From positions 1 through 64,000 of the forward strand of contig CAWFLT010000017.1 in assembly GCA_963816795.1 (NCBI GenBank): a stretch of 64,000 bases of DNA. Direction: 5' to 3'. Shown one piece after another: positions 1 to 9,590 of the stretch; position 1 is the first letter of the stretch; the number at the start of each line of letters is the position of its first letter. Source of the DNA: CAWFLT01 sp963816795 (GTDB taxonomy: Bacteria; Acidobacteriota; Vicinamibacteria; Vicinamibacterales; SCN-69-37). A program made the translations under genes and the position numbers. The notes below the pieces were generated by a model, which searched no databases, was not told where the DNA came from, and saw only the letters and a list, made by a program, of their open reading frames with translations.

Positions 1-184
1 TGCGAATCAACGTGGTCTTGCCGGAGCCAGCCTCGCCGATGAGCAGCGTGATCCCTTTCCGGCTCGACACACCGTACTCGAGGTTGCTGAGCACCTCGCG
101 ATGCGCTTCGGTCAACACCAGATACCGGGGATTCGGCGTCAGGTCGAACGGCCGCTCCCGGAATCCGAAGAATCTTTCGTACAT
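1..184 (-). CDS. ExeA-like AAA+ ATPase of an exopolysaccharide locus, N-terminal part
   Basis: The frame runs off the left edge, so only 61 residues are visible. It opens MYERFFGFRERPF, passes NPRYLVLT and reaches a Walker A motif GEAGSGKT at about residues 50-57. This N-terminus is typical of the ExeA/GspA-like AAA+ ATPases found in exosortase-associated polysaccharide loci. The ATG lies 7 bases after the stop of the Wzz-like gene, so it is the next gene of the same minus-strand operon. Family knowledge suggests an inner-membrane-associated ATPase that energises envelope or polysaccharide assembly. The ATPase identity is clear; the exact subgroup is inferred from the neighbours. Confidence 0.8.
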   Translation of the reverse strand, partial: MYERFFGFRERPFDLTPNPRYLVLTEAHREVLSNLEYGVSSRKGITLLIGEAGSGKTTLIR

Positions 185-191
185 CAGCGCC

Positions 192-1768
192 TCACCGCAC
201 GAACGTATACACGAGCACGGCCAGGCAGACCGCGACCACGGAACCGAGACCCGTATCAGCACGAGCTTCCACCGGAACGACTTGCGCCGCTCCGCCTCGG
301 ACAGCATCACCGGCACCACCGCGAGCACCGGCAACGACAGCACGCGAATGATCTCGTCGTCGGTCTTGAAGCTCAAATCCCGGGTATTGAGCAGCGCCAC
401 GAACGCCAAGCCGACGCCGAGTCCGATCACCATCCCCATCATGTTGATCAGCTGCCGATCCGGCTTGAACGGGCGCTCGGGAACCCGGGCGGCATCGAGC
501 AGCGTGAACTGCTCGCCGATCTGACGGCGCTCGAGATTGGCGGCCAGCTTGAGTCTCGCGTTTCGCCAGCAGGCTCGCGTCCTGGGCGTTCAACTGTGTG
601 TCGTCGCGAGTAATGTTGGTCATCTCCGACTCTACCGCCGGCGTCGCGTCGATACGCGCCTGAAGCTTCATCGCCTCGCCGCGCAAACGCTTTTCTTCCA
701 CCAACTTCGAATTCATCTGCAGGTTCAGCTGGTGAGTTTGGCCCGGATGGACGCGATGCGATTGCGCCGCGCCAACTCGGCCGGCGGAACGACTTGAACC
801 GTAGACCGACTGACCGGCTGCTGGAGCGCCTCATCTTCGGCCTTCTTCTCCCACTCGGCGATCTGCTTCTTCACCGCGATCACGTCGGGATGGCCTGACA
901 GGTACTTCCGGGCCTCGAGATCGGCCAGCCGGGCCTTCCAGAAGTTCAGGACCTGGATCGGGCCGCCCACGGGATTGCCGTCGGCCCCCACAGTGACCTG
1001 CGGGGCCACCTCGAGCGGCTGACCGACGTCGCCGGCACTCTCCACATCGGCCAACTGCTTCTCGAGGAGCAGGCGGCGGTTCTGATCGTCGTGGATCTGC
1101 TGCACAATCGACTGAATCTCGAGCGCGTTGTTCGTAAACGCCTGCAGATTCGACTCGAGCTGCGTCGGCAGCGAGCCCGCGCGCGCGTTGCGATACTCTT
1201 CGACCTTCTTCTCGCTCTCCTGCAAGCGGCGGCGAACGTCCTCGACCGAGCCGTCGAGAAACTGCGTGGCGTTGTCGGCAACGTTCTCGCGGTAGCGGTT
1301 GCTCTCGTCGATGAACATCGACGCCAGCCGTTCGGTCACCTGCTTGACGATCTGGGGGTTGCGCCCGATGTAGCTGATGGTGAACGCGTCGCCGCGTGTC
1401 AGGATGTTCACCTGGATATCACGCGTCATCTTGTCGACGACGTCCTGCAGAGATGCCATTCCGGCGCTCGGCCTGGTACAGGTTGAACTCCTCGATGAGC
1501 CGCTCGAGCCGCGTCCGACTCAGAATCTTGGCGCGAATCGTACCCAGACGATCTTCAATGCGTGTCGTCACGGTGGCCTTGACGTCGACTCCGGAACGCG
1601 CTGCGGCTCGACGAGAATCATTGTCGAGGCCTTCAATAGTCCGGCAGCTTGCGGGCGACGGCAGCTGTAGGACGCGGAGACGATGGCAAACGGCACGAGC
1701 AGCAGCCAGATGCGCTTCTTGGCAAGCCGTAACAGATCTTCGGGTTTGTATTTCTTACCTGGAAGCAT
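192..1768 (-). CDS. Wzz/GNVR-type polysaccharide chain-length determinant (several frameshifts)
   Basis: Inner-membrane chain-length regulator of exopolysaccharide synthesis. The start at 1768 (MLPGKKYKPEDLLRLAKKR) follows a GGAGG ribosome site and overlaps the upstream barrel gene by 14 bases. A first membrane helix (RIWLLLVPFAIVSASY) is followed by STMILVEPQRVPES, a long coiled-coil periplasmic region with the conserved LSGHPDVIAVKKQIAEWE, and a second helix VVAVCLAVLVYTFV just before the stop: the Wzz topology. The frame breaks near 1650, 1580, 1455, 720 and 550, but recognisable sequence resumes each time, so the breaks look like indels rather than decay. No kinase domain is fused, unlike Wzc. 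A separate ExeA-like ATPase gene follows. Confidence 0.78.
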
Positions 1769-3080
1769 TGGACCTCCGTCCCTGCTGCATGATCGGCGCC
1801 CAGAGCCGCACGTATGCCATGATGCCTTCCCGCTCGGCGAAGTTGGGGAGGCCTGCCGGCAACACCACGCCGTCCTGATACCGGTATCGATAGTACGTGT
1901 AGCTGAGATTGAACGCGACGAACTGGTTCAAGGCCACGCCTGAGCTTGCCGTCGCATAGTAGTTCCAGAACCCGCTGCCACCGCCCGAAAATCCGACATC
2001 GCCTCGCGATCCGCCGACCGCGGTCTGCACCTGGATCCGTCGACTCAACAAGCCCGAGATCCCAGCTGACACCCAGTCGGAAAACGTGGGCTGGCCCAAC
2101 AGGTCGGAGAACTGAACCGTCCTCGAGTAGTTGAGGCTGCTGCTCCAAGTACGGGCGAGCTCGTAGCTGAGCACTGCGGATCCCACCGCGTCATACCTGG
2201 CGTCGTCGGCATTTCGCGTCGTCGTGAATCCGGTCGTGAACGCCAATGTCGTGCGGCGCGAGAGAGAAATGGCCCGGTTGAAATCGAGGCCGCCGTCGAG
2301 GCCGTCGCCTTCGTATCGCTGACGATTGTCGGCTGGCCCAGACTCGTTACTCGTGCGGCTATATCCCAACCGGGCCGAAAGACCTTTTCCGATTGCATAG
2401 GCGAGGCTGGCTTTCGCAATACGGGTCCACAGATCGAATTCGCCTGACGTCGAGTCGCTGCGACTGACATCGTAGCTCGCCGTTAAGGACAGCCGACTCG
2501 TGAAGCCTTGTGTAAACGCAATGGAGCCCGTCTGACTGGCGTGATCTTCGACGCGGGCTCCGAGCGTATCGTCGATCGTGACCGGCGGCTGGCCGATGGG
2601 CGGCGGCTGAAACGGCGAGAATCCGCCGAGCGCTACTTCGGCGAGAACCAGACCCCGTAGCTCGCAAAGACTTGCGATCTCCCACTCAATCTGAACGTTC
2701 CGCTGACGCTCGTCCCAAAGGCGTTTGCGATCTGCGTCTGCAGCGTCGTGAAGTAGCTCGTCCCACCGGAGACCGACGCCGAAAAAGTCGCACGCTCGCG
2801 GCCGAGGCTGTAGTTGAGGCCCCCGGAGAGCTGCGCATAGGTGCTGCCCTTCCCTGCCGTCGGATCGGACGGCGCATAGTCTCCCGTTCCGGTGAGCACG
2901 TTCCCGTCGTCACCCCCACCAAGCGATAACGACGCCGTCAGGCTCTGCTCGTACTCGCTGCTTCCCGCCGCCGCCGAACAGACCTCGATACGGCCGCTCG
3001 GGCCGCGAGATTTGGGCAAACGCCGGCGCGGCCGCGAGCGCAGCCAGCACGAGCACGAGGAAGGGCAGGCGGGTCTTCAT
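1755..3080 (-). CDS. Secreted outer-membrane beta-barrel protein of the polysaccharide locus (frameshifted)
   Basis: Starts MKTRLPFLVLVLAALAAAPA with cleavage predicted after AFA-Q, a clear Sec signal peptide. The remainder is rich in alternating Ser/Thr/Tyr/Gly strands such as TYAQLSGGLNYSLGRERATF and FNLSYTYYRYRYQDG, and ends shortly after RLWAPIMQQ, as expected for an outer-membrane barrel. It lies between a Wza-like export protein and a Wzz-like protein. Exosortase-type EPS loci carry a putative OM barrel in this place, probably a secretion pore, so the role is inferred from context. The frame changes near 2950, 2650 and 2380. The start is set by the signal peptide, 3 bases after the export gene's stop. 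Confidence 0.68.
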
Positions 3081-3082
3081 GC

Positions 3083-3770
3083 CTATTGCTTGACGAGCAC
3101 TTGATCGCGAGGCATGAGGTAGATCAGGTTCTTCGCGAGGTTCTTCCCCTTCTGAAGATCCTCATAATTGACGATGATCGTCACCGGCTGGCCGTCGGGC
3201 TTCTTCTCGGAGCCGCGAATCACCATGATCTCTTTCTGCTTGGCGAACTCCAGCAGGCCACCGGCGACGGTGATGAGGTGCGTGATCGTCATGCCGGCCG
3301 TCAGCTCGTACTCGCCGGGTTTGTTGACGGCGCCGGTCGATGTAGACCCGCGGCTCTGATCTGCTTGACGCCGACCGACACGACGGCGTCGGCAATGAGG
3401 TTCTTTGCCGCCAGCGCCGCCGTGATCTTCGTCCGCAACTCCTCGACCGTCAGACCCGCGGCCTGCATTTCGTTGACGAGCGGCACGGTGACCTTGCCAT
3501 CCGGCAGGACGACGATCTCGATGCTGAGGTCCTTCTCGCGCCAGACCGAAATCGTCAACACGTCATCGACGCCGATGACGTATCCGGTCGGCGGCGCTGG
3601 CATGACGGGCGCCGCGGGTCCATTCGGCTTCGTCGTGGCCGGCGCCGGCGGACCTTGCGGCGTCGCCTGCGCCTGCAACGCGGCCGATGACATCGCGACG
3701 GCAGCGGCGAGCACGAACGTCGTCAGTCTGTGAGTGGTGACGGGCGGCAGATTCGCTGAGCGGCTCTCAT
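3083..3770 (-). CDS. Wza/BexD-like polysaccharide export protein (frameshifted)
   Basis: Periplasmic/outer-membrane exporter of the Poly_export plus SLBB family. After a hydrophobic leader ending LQAQ and a Pro/Ala-rich stretch comes the diagnostic GYVIGVDDVLTISVWREKDL, then VLPDGKVTVPLVNEMQAAG, the conserved start of Poly_export. Past a shift near 3300 the SLBB part resumes with KPGEYELTAGMTITHLITVA and ends LMPRDQVLVKQ. At about 229 residues it matches the short export proteins of exosortase loci rather than E. coli Wza. An ATG at 3770 sits directly after the stop of the sigma-54 regulator, but that frame needs a shift near 3725 to join the leader. Otherwise a GTG at 3714 would be the start. 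Confidence 0.76.
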
Positions 3771-4874
3771 CTACCGGTACTCCTTGAACGGCAGCTGACA
3801 GTCGTGCTTCCGCAGGAAGTTCAGGAACCGCTTGTAGTCGCGCGACTCCATGTTGAACAGCCGCAGCACGATCTTGTAGTTGCCGCGCGCCTCTTCGAGG
3901 CCCTTGTGCACGAGGTCGCGCACGTTGCGCCGCGTGATCTCGCGGTTCATGTAGAGCGGATACACCGCGGTCCAGAACGACTCGCGCTCTTCGATCAGCT
4001 TCTTGAACAGCTCGTCGGCGACCGTGCGCCGGCGCTCGCGCCGCGGCCGCTGCCCGAGTCGCCGGGCGCCCGGATCTCCGGCGGCAGATCGTCGAGCTGG
4101 ACGACCTCGCGGCGGCCGGTCACGACCAGCCGCTCGATCACGTTCTCGACCTGGCGGACGTTGCCCGGCCAGGCGTACTCGCAGAGCGCGGCCATCGCCT
4201 CCGGCGAGATCGCACGCACGGGGCTGTGCATGTGCCGCTGCCGTTCCCGTTGCCGTTCTCGGCTGCGTGAACGTGTAGCGGTCAGGAAGTGCTCGACGAG
4301 CAGCGGAATGTCTTCGCGGCGCTCGCGCAGCGGCGGCACGACGATGTGAATGACGTTGATGCGGTAGAAGAGATCCTCGCGGAACTGGCCCTGCGCGATC
4401 AGGTCGCGCAGGTTGCGGTTGGTCGCCGCCATCACGCGCACGTTCGTCGCGCGCGCCACCCGCTCGGCGCCGACCTTCTGGATTTCGCCGGTTTCGAGGA
4501 ACCGCAGCAGCAGGCCCTGCATGCGCAGCGTCATCTCGCCGATTTCGTCGAGGAAGATGGTGCCGTTGTCGGCCATCTCGAGCTTGCCCGGCTTGTCGCG
4601 ATAGGCGCCGGTGAAGCTGCCCTTCACGTGACCGAACAGCTCGGACTCGAGCAGCGTTTCGGGAATGCCGGCGCAGTTGACCGGCACGAACGGCCGCCGC
4701 GCGCGCGACGCTGGCAGTCGTTGATCGCCCGGGCGACGACTTCCTTGCCCGAGCCGCTCTCGCCGGTGATCAGGACCTTGGCGTCGGAGCGCGCGACGCG
4801 CTCGACCTCCGCCTTCAGGTCCTGAATCGCCTGGCTGGTGCCGATCAGTTGAACGTGCCCGTCTGTCTCATCAT
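3771..4874 (-). CDS. Sigma-54-dependent activator without receiver domain, variant C-terminal HTH (frameshifted)
   Basis: Bacterial enhancer-binding protein. It goes almost straight into the AAA+ domain (VQLIGTSQAIQDLKAEVE) with no N-terminal sensory domain. Visible motifs: Walker A GESGSGKE, the sigma-54 contact loop GSFTGAYRDKPG, Walker B GTIFLDEIGEM, FREDLFYRINV and AWPGNVRQVENVIERL. The C-terminal 65 residues include GNYKIVLRLFNMESRDYKRF, which occupies the Fis-HTH position but departs from the usual Fis pattern. Frames shift near 4850, 4695 and 3995. It is the first gene of the polysaccharide operon and touches the export gene. I infer that it activates this locus, perhaps with its divergent paralogue at 5315. 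Confidence 0.82.
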
Positions 4875-4919
4875 GTTCCTCGCGGGCGACTACCGCTCCG
4901 ACCGAGACGTCAGCCTACG

Positions 4920-4935
4920 TGGCATTCCTAGTGCA
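4920..4935 (+). promoter_or_regulatory. Candidate sigma-54 (-24/-12) promoter, rightward
   Basis: TGGCATTCCTAGTGCA fits the TGGCAC-N5-TTGCA pattern, with GG and GC at the required spacing and mismatches at the last base of the -24 box and the first of the -12 box. It faces the activator that begins about 380 bases downstream. The distance is long, so the match may be chance. Confidence 0.35.
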
Positions 4936-4946
4936 AACCGCTGTCC
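4932..4946 (-). promoter_or_regulatory. Candidate sigma-54 (-24/-12) promoter, leftward
   Basis: Read on the minus strand the site is GGGACAGCGGTTTGC: a weak -24 box but a perfect TTTGC -12 box with correct GG-GC spacing. It lies about 58 bases upstream of the ATG at 4874, a sensible distance for the regulator and polysaccharide operon. Autoregulation through sigma-54 is an inference. Confidence 0.35.
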
Positions 4947-5314
4947 CGGATACTTCGGCCGGCAGAAGCCTGCTGCTATCTCAGCTGAATCCAGGCAACT
5001 TAGCTGGATGTCACGTCCGACGCGTGTCGCCGGTCGAAGCGCCTGGAAGTTGCGCTGACGCAGACATACTTGCGAGAACAAAGTCCGCTATCTGGCAGAC
5101 TTTCGTGACTCCGTAAGGACGGCCAAAGACTGCCATCGGCTGCAGGATTGCCGATCTGACATCGCCTGTAACTATTTATGTACATCGTGTGACTTGTCGA
5201 CCGATTGGTCAAGTACTGTGGCGTTGACGCCAGTCTCGCTGATGCCGATAGTATCGCGTTTCGCCTGACGCAAGTCGCTGCGGGCGCCGTCGATCAGAAG
5301 AGGATCGCATTGCA

Positions 5315-6484
5315 TTGGCAGTCAGTTCGCAGATCCCAGAAGTTCGCCTCATCGGCCACAGCGAGGCCATCCGCGCGCTCGAGGCCGACATCGACTCGCG
5401 CCGCGCGGTCGGACGCGAAGGTGCTGATCACCGGCGAGACCGGCGTCGGCAAGGAAGTCGTCGCGCGCCTGATCCACCACCGCAGCGCCCGCGCGGCCGC
5501 GCCGGCTCGTCACGCTCAACTGCGCCGGCCTGCCCGACTCGCTGCTCGAGTCGGAGCTCTTCGGCCACGTGCGCGGCAGCTTCACCGGCGCGTACCGCGA
5601 CAAGCCGGGCCTGCTCGAGATGGCGCCGAACGGCACGGTGTTCCTCGACGAAGTCGGCGAGATGAGCACTGCGCATGCAGGTCGTGCTGCTCCGCTTCCT
5701 CGAGACCGGCGAGATTCAGCGCGTCGGCGCCGACCGCTCGCACACGCGCGTCAACGTGCGGCTCATCACCGCGACCAATCGCGACCTGCAGGCGCAGATC
5801 GCCGCGGGCGCCTTCCGCGAGGATCTGTACTTCCGCCTGAACGTCATCCGCATGTCACATCCCGCCGCTGCGCGAGCGCGCCGAGGACATGCCGCTGCTC
5901 GTCGAGTCACTACCTGCGGTGCTTCAGCGCAGATCGCACAAGGTCGCGCCGCCGGAGATGTCGCGCCGGACGCGATGGACGCGCTCGCTGGCGTACCGCT
6001 GGCCCGGCAACATCCGCGAGCTGAAGAACGTCGTCGAGCGCATCGTGCTGAAGACCGCGCGGCCGCGTGCATCCGCGCCACGTCGATCTGCCGCCCGACG
6101 TGGTTCGCGCGGCCGTCGCGCCGGCCGGCTGCGCCTCAGCCGGCCGGCTGCGAGCCGCTGCCAGTCGCCTCGCCGCGCCGACGAGCTCGACGGCGCTGAT
6201 GCTCGAGCAGCGGCGAGTCGTTCTGGTCGGCGGTCTACCCGCTGTTCATGTCGCGCGACCTGACGCGCGCCGACCTGCGCCAGATCGTCCAGATCGGTCT
6301 CGAGCACACGAACGGCAACTACCGCCTGCTCGTGCAGCTGTTCAACATGCCGACCGACGACTACAAGCGCTTCCTGAGCTTCCTGCGCAAGCACGACTGC
6401 CACCTGCCGTTCCAGCGCTTCCGCGCCGCACCCGCACGTCTGCACTCGCAGCCGCAGACCACGGGCGCACTGGCAAAGGCATAG
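5315..6484 (+). CDS. Second sigma-54-dependent activator, same architecture (many frameshifts)
   Basis: Paralogue of the divergent gene ending at 3771. Fragments in successive frames give VRLIGHSEAIRALEADI, Walker A GETGVGKE, NCAGLPDSLLESELFGHV, GSFTGAYRDKPG, GTVFLDEVGEM, FREDLYFRLNVIR, PLRERAEDMPLLVE and YRWPGNIRELKNVVERIV, then a C-terminus with GNYRLLVQLFNMPTDDYKRF. There is no receiver or other sensor domain. At least six shifts occur between 5390 and 6240. No ATG fits; the frame is open back to 5252 and a TTG at 5315 is the likeliest start. Both proteins end with the same unusual C-terminal domain, so they probably recognise related sites. Role in EPS control is inferred from position. 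Confidence 0.78.
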
Positions 6485-6569
6485 ACAGATCCTTCAACCA
6501 CGAAGGGCACGAAGCGGACGAGGGACACGCTACACTCGGGCCGAGCGGCGCGCTCGACGACCGACCATA

Positions 6570-8138
6570 ATGGGCGATACGTTGTCGTCCTTGCTCTCGC
6601 ACGTGCGTGCGGCGATCGACCGGTTGCCTCGTGCCGTCACGGCTCTGGCGATGTTCATCGCCGTCGCCTTCCTGACCCGCGCGCTCTTCCTGCGCGACGA
6701 CATCCTTGGCCCTGACGAGTCGTCGTATTTCATCGCGGCCGGTGAGATGCTCCAGCACCGGCTCCTCTACACCGACGTCGCCGACAACAAGCCACCACTC
6801 ATCTACTTCTACTACGCGTGCGCCCAGCTGTTGGGAGCCGACGACCTGTTTGGCGTCCGTCTGTTGACGACCCTTGTCACCGTCCCGCTGACAGCCCTCG
6901 CCGCATCAGCGTTCTATCAGCATGATCGACGAGGCGTGGTCGCAGGCCTGCTGTTCCTGGTCTACAGTGCCGCCTACGACGCCAGCGAGATGCTGTCGGT
7001 CAACTGCGAGATCGTCATGCTGTTGCCGCTCGGATGGGCCCTCGTGATGGTTCGAGAGCCTTCCCGGTCCAGTAACCCACGTGCCGTTCTTTACGCGGGG
7101 CTTCTGCTCGGCATCGCAACGCTCGTGAAATACCAGGCCATCTTCTGGCTTCCGGCGATTGGCCTCTCCCTCGTGCTCGCTCGACGCGGCTCTGGCCGAT
7201 TGCGGCAGGCGGCGACGCTTGGAACGTTGGCCGCGGGTCTCGCTGTAGCGATCGCTATTACGTGTGGCGTGTTCTGGCTCGCGGGAGGCATGGAAGGATT
7301 CTTCTACTGGAACGTGACTCAGAGTTTCGAGTACCTGGTGAACCCGACGACGCCGTCAGAAGCATTGGGACGCGCCGCGAGGCGGTTCGGGCCATTTCTC
7401 GTCGTCACTGCGCCGTTGTGGCTGGGATGGCGCCGGTCTGCCGGTGAGGGGGCGTACCAGACTCGGCTGCTCACCTGGATCATCGCCAGCACGCTCGTCG
7501 CCTGTGCACTCGGCTTCCGTTTCTTTCCGCACTATTTCATCCAGCTGTACTGGCCGCTCGCTGTTGCGGCGGCGCCTTACATCGAACGCGTCACGCGAGC
7601 GCCGCGAGAACGCGTTGGCACGGTCGTGGCGGCATACTCGCTCGCCGCACTTCTGGCGTTCACGGCCTTCAATGCTTTCTCCTACCTCCGCGCCCCCCAA
7701 GACAGCAATGCGGTGTCTCAGCGTGTGGCGTCCCGGCTGAAAGCTGACGCGTGTTACGGCGACAAGGCCACGCTCTTCGTGTGGGGCCTGAACCCGGTGT
7801 TCTACTACCATGCGCGGCTGCCTGTGGCGAGTCGCCAGTTCTTCCCGGCTTTTCCGCTGGTCCGCTATTACGCGGGAAACCCCACCGCCACCGCCGCCGC
7901 CCGCCTGGACACTCCACGGATTCCGGAGCAGGGAGACCGCCACTGGCGGTGGCTCCTGGCCGACCTCTCGGCCCACCCACCGACATACATCGTCGACACC
8001 GCACCTGCCGGGCTCACCGTCTGGCGCTACTTTCCTCTAGAGGATTACCCCGCGCTCTGGCGTATCGTCCGCACCAGCTACGAGCGTCTGGACACGGTCA
8101 ACGGCGTCGAGGTCTACCGGCGCGTCTCGTGCGGGTAG
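6570..8138 (+). CDS. GT39/ArnT-like glycosyltransferase (PMT_2 family membrane protein)
   Basis: A 522-residue integral membrane protein with about ten hydrophobic segments. Near the N-terminus it has DDILGPDESSYFIAAGEM and then DNKPPLIYFYYACAQ. These are the acidic first-loop motif and the adjacent motif of the PMT_2/ArnT superfamily, which transfers sugars from polyprenyl-phosphate donors on the outer face of the inner membrane. The C-terminal 120 residues look soluble and periplasmic. It heads a plus-strand run with a flippase and glycosyltransferases, so it probably decorates or helps build the same surface glycan. The frame is intact, in contrast to the genes to its left. Donor and acceptor cannot be told from sequence. 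Confidence 0.85.
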   Translation: MGDTLSSLLSHVRAAIDRLPRAVTALAMFIAVAFLTRALFLRDDILGPDESSYFIAAGEMLQHRLLYTDVADNKPPLIYFYYACAQLLGADDLFGVRLLTTLVTVPLTALAASAFYQHDRRGVVAGLLFLVYSAAYDASEMLSVNCEIVMLLPLGWALVMVREPSRSSNPRAVLYAGLLLGIATLVKYQAIFWLPAIGLSLVLARRGSGRLRQAATLGTLAAGLAVAIAITCGVFWLAGGMEGFFYWNVTQSFEYLVNPTTPSEALGRAARRFGPFLVVTAPLWLGWRRSAGEGAYQTRLLTWIIASTLVACALGFRFFPHYFIQLYWPLAVAAAPYIERVTRAPRERVGTVVAAYSLAALLAFTAFNAFSYLRAPQDSNAVSQRVASRLKADACYGDKATLFVWGLNPVFYYHARLPVASRQFFPAFPLVRYYAGNPTATAAARLDTPRIPEQGDRHWRWLLADLSAHPPTYIVDTAPAGLTVWRYFPLEDYPALWRIVRTSYERLDTVNGVEVYRRVSCG

Positions 8139-8217
8139 GACCGAGACGACGGTGCGCGTTGAGGCTGTTCCCCAACTGCCTTGCCCTCGGGCGACATCTG
8201 TAGCATCGTTCAAGCTC

Positions 8218-9576
8218 ATGCCGGACACGGGGCAACACGCCCGCACGCGATTCGAGCGTGTCATGCAGGCGGCGTGGACCGGGACCGGACCCGGCATGCA
8301 GAGCGTGGGCGCGACGGCCGTTCGCCTGAGCGCCGTTCCTCTCAGCTTCCTGATCCAGTGGATGGCGGCACGGCGACTGGGAGCCGCCGGCTACGGACAG
8401 TGGCAGGCGATGATCGCGATGATCGACCTCCTCAGCTTCGCCGGGACGCTCGGCTTGGACAACGCGGGCATCCGCTTCGCGGCCCAGTACCGCCAGCGGG
8501 CACTGTGGGCACTGCTCAACGGCCTGCACGTCGCGGTCCTGGGTCTCGGTATCGGCGCAAGCGTGCTGTTTGGCGGCGCCTGGCTCATCACCAACAGCAC
8601 CTGGCTCCGCCAATGGCCGCAGGGCGTCGTCGTTCTGGCCTGCGGGTTGCTCGCCACGTCCGTGGCGCTCGAGCTCTCGACATTCCTTCTGCGCGGACAC
8701 GGCCGTCACATGCTCTCGGCTGCGTTGCTGCACCTGGTGCGCCATCTCGGCGTCCTCGCGCTGGTTGGAACCTCGACGCTCGGGCTGATGCCGCCGCCCG
8801 CGCTGGCCTGGCTGATCGGCGCGCAGGTGCTCAGCACCACGATCGCCGCGGCGGTCGCAACGGTCGCGCTCGTGCAGACGATTCCGCGCCAGCTGCGTCG
8901 CACGCGTGCCTATGATCTCGCCGCATGGCTGCACGTCAGCGCACCGCTGTGGATTGCGGCGGCCGCCGCGATGGTCCAGGTCAACGCCGGCTTGCTGATC
9001 GTGCAGCGCTTCGCGCCCGCCGCCGACGCCGGCGCCTTTGCCGCCGCGCAGCGAATCGCCGGCTTCGTGGGTTTTGCCACAATCCTCATTGCGCTGACGG
9101 CGACCCCTCGCATCGCCATCGCGCACGCCGCGCGCGATCGACGCGAAGTCGGCAGGCTTGTCGGCAGAACGACCTGGGTCAGCGTGGGCGGCGGCACGCT
9201 GCTGTCGCTCGCGATCGTATTGGGCTCGAAGCCGCTGCTGGGCAGCCTGGGCTCCGAGTTTGCCGCGCAGCCGTACCTGCTCCTGGTGCTGGTCCTGGCC
9301 GCGTGGATGGCATGCTGGAGTCAAGGCGCGATCGCCGCGCTGTCGATGAGTGGAGGAGAACGTCCGTTGGCGGCGGTGTTGACATGCCTGACGATCTCGT
9401 TTCTGACGCTCACGTACTGGGGCGTGCGAACGGGTGGCGTGACCGGTGCGGCGAACGCCGCCGGGCTGAATGCCGCGCTCTCGCAAGTGGCCCTGGTGAC
9501 GCTGTACTATTCGTGGCGCCGGTCGACACGGGATGGCGGGCCACCCTTGCACAATGACGGCTCTTCCCCGGACTGA
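8218..9576 (+). CDS. Wzx-like oligosaccharide flippase (MVF/MATE-type polysaccharide transporter)
   Basis: About 452 residues with some 12 hydrophobic segments and few charged loops. It begins with an amphipathic region followed by VGATAVRLSAVPLSFLIQWM and ARRLGAAGYGQWQAMIAMID, the pattern of the polysaccharide-biosynthesis (Wzx) flippases, where an 'RRLGxxxYG' element follows the first helix. It would move lipid-linked repeat units across the inner membrane. I start at the ATG at 8218 (MPDTGQHAR); the frame is open to 8152 but the upstream residues are not family-like. It sits between GT39 and a GT2-GT4 protein. No matching polymerase (Wzy) is obvious in the window. Confidence 0.8.
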   Translation: MPDTGQHARTRFERVMQAAWTGTGPGMQSVGATAVRLSAVPLSFLIQWMAARRLGAAGYGQWQAMIAMIDLLSFAGTLGLDNAGIRFAAQYRQRALWALLNGLHVAVLGLGIGASVLFGGAWLITNSTWLRQWPQGVVVLACGLLATSVALELSTFLLRGHGRHMLSAALLHLVRHLGVLALVGTSTLGLMPPPALAWLIGAQVLSTTIAAAVATVALVQTIPRQLRRTRAYDLAAWLHVSAPLWIAAAAAMVQVNAGLLIVQRFAPAADAGAFAAAQRIAGFVGFATILIALTATPRIAIAHAARDRREVGRLVGRTTWVSVGGGTLLSLAIVLGSKPLLGSLGSEFAAQPYLLLVLVLAAWMACWSQGAIAALSMSGGERPLAAVLTCLTISFLTLTYWGVRTGGVTGAANAAGLNAALSQVALVTLYYSWRRSTRDGGPPLHNDGSSPD

Positions 9577-9590
9577 TCGGAGACGCCCGC

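Larger units (their letters stand above)
4875..5314. other. Divergent intergenic region between two sigma-54 activator genes
   Basis: A 440-base stretch without a convincing gene between the start of the minus-strand activator (4874) and the plus-strand one (about 5315). It is less GC-rich than its flanks. It contains two overlapping sigma-54-like -24/-12 sites on opposite strands (listed separately). The short frames across it show no family resemblance. Confidence 0.5.

Noticed and set aside
5309..5324. Sigma-54-like site TGGCAGTCAGTTCGCA
   Set aside because: It lies at the presumed start codon of the second activator, so it cannot serve that gene; likely chance.
6485..6569. ACCACGAAGGGCACGAAG sequence as a repeat family
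   Set aside because: Looks like a dispersed acidobacterial repeat fragment but only one partial copy is visible here, too little to define.
8098..9552. 484-codon minus-strand frame opposite the flippase
   Set aside because: Extreme content of Arg, Gln and Gly, no motif, exactly covers an obvious membrane protein on the other strand.
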